The notes under the pieces: model-generated
Databases searched by the model: none
Seen by the model: only the letters and a program-made list of their open reading frames with translations
Told to the model about the DNA's origin: nothing
Part shown: positions 5,299 through 5,763 of the stretch, in pieces
How positions within the stretch are numbered: the stretch's first letter is position 1
Layout: every line of letters starts with the position of its first letter
Assembly: GCA_955651735.1 (NCBI GenBank)
Contig: CATPAM010000298.1
Coordinates: forward strand, 1 to 5,763
From: Candidatus Acidiferrales bacterium
GTDB lineage: Bacteria; Acidobacteriota; Terriglobia; Acidiferrales; UBA7541
Direction: 5' to 3'
Length of the DNA: 5,763 bases
Position numbers and translations under genes: made by a program

Positions 5299-5763
5299 TT
5301 ACACCTGTGAGACAGTATGGCGGTCCGGAGTTGTCACCAATGATGCCGCCAAGGCGTCGAGGCCGAGCTGGCGATTGAGGTTGCGGCGTGCGCCGGCGTG
5401 GAGTTCGTCGAATCCGGAGATCGCGCGCATGACCCACGCGGTGTTTACTGAATTGGCGAGCGCTGACAGCTCCTTAACGAGCGGCGCGTTGCGAAGTGCC
5501 GGCTGTTTGACCCCGGAGGTCAGCTCCAGCAGATCGCTTAGCAGGCCATAAAACACGACGATTTGCTCTTGGAACGAGGACTCGCGGTCTTTCGCCAATG
5601 CGGCGGTTTCGACGAAGAGTTGCGCGAAGCCTTCGCCGCGCGCGGCACGCTCCAGAATGCGCAATGCATTCCTTCGCTGCTGGCTGGCTTGCTCGATATT
5701 CATTTCGATGGCGAGGCCGGGACTGCCTTCGGCGAGTTGTGCGGCCAGCTTGCGGTCCGCGGG
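5299..5763 (-). CDS. holB: DNA polymerase III subunit delta-prime, C-terminal part
   Basis: The frame enters from beyond the right edge and gives 154 residues to the TAA at 5301-5299. The methionine codon at 5703 is internal: 20 further codons upstream read LAAQLAEGSPGLAIEMN, matching the lid segment of clamp-loader AAA+ proteins (AxLAxGSxGxAL). The rest is the helical C-terminal collar domain, with FYGLLSDLLELTSG in the middle and the closing DELHAGARRNLNRQLGLDALAASL, where the R-N-x-N-x-x-L-x-L-x-A-L pattern is typical of HolB/DnaX relatives. Delta-prime is the stator of the clamp loader that places the beta clamp on DNA. The ATP-site region and any upstream thymidylate kinase gene lie outside. 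It shares its strand with the Hfq-like gene 118 nt downstream, and no terminator was seen between them. DnaX is the main alternative but would continue well beyond this collar. Confidence 0.8.
   Translation of the reverse strand, partial: PADRKLAAQLAEGSPGLAIEMNIEQASQQRRNALRILERAARGEGFAQLFVETAALAKDRESSFQEQIVVFYGLLSDLLELTSGVKQPALRNAPLVKELSALANSVNTAWVMRAISGFDELHAGARRNLNRQLGLDALAASLVTTPDRHTVSQV

Overview
The window looks like a stretch of GC-rich chromosome from a soil-type bacterium, most likely an Acidobacteriota member. That placement is an inference from the gene families, the high GC and the combination of a bshA-type glycosyltransferase with a TIGR01777/GbsR/DUF393 gene group; no rRNA or other decisive marker is present. 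Both ends cut through genes.

Left end (1-859): a partial trypsin-like serine protease is read leftwards from a TTG start at 442 and leaves the window before its catalytic serine. Behind it (537-773, also minus strand) lies the frameshifted remnant of an Rv0623/PSK-type VapB antitoxin with no VapC toxin gene next to it. Next comes a strong sigma70-type promoter (TTGACA, 17 nt, TATATT) whose -10 box is buried in a perfect 8+8 bp inverted repeat. The predicted transcript starts only about 8 nt before the next start codon.

Centre left (860-2937, plus strand): three genes look like one transcription unit. They are a TIGR01777-family SDR oxidoreductase, a GbsR/MarR-type repressor-like regulator 20 nt downstream, and a DUF393 (DCC-type) small thiol-redox protein 66 nt further on. 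The last gap carries a short 8-nt tandem repeat. A plausible model is a small redox operon that controls itself through the inverted repeat at its promoter.

Centre right (2986-4125, minus strand): bshA, the glycosyltransferase of the first step of bacillithiol synthesis, converges on the DUF393 gene. A 260-bp divergent gap separates it from a PaaI-like hotdog thioesterase (4386-4832, plus). That thioesterase converges almost end to end with a divergent Hfq-like Sm-fold protein (4839-5180, minus).

Right end (5299-5763, minus strand): the C-terminal part of DNA polymerase III subunit delta-prime (holB) enters from outside the window. No rRNA, tRNA, CRISPR array, prophage or complete insertion sequence was seen. 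The items most worth a second look are the decayed antitoxin, the promoter palindrome with an apparently leaderless mRNA, and the Hfq-like protein with its N-terminal extension and altered RNA-binding motif.
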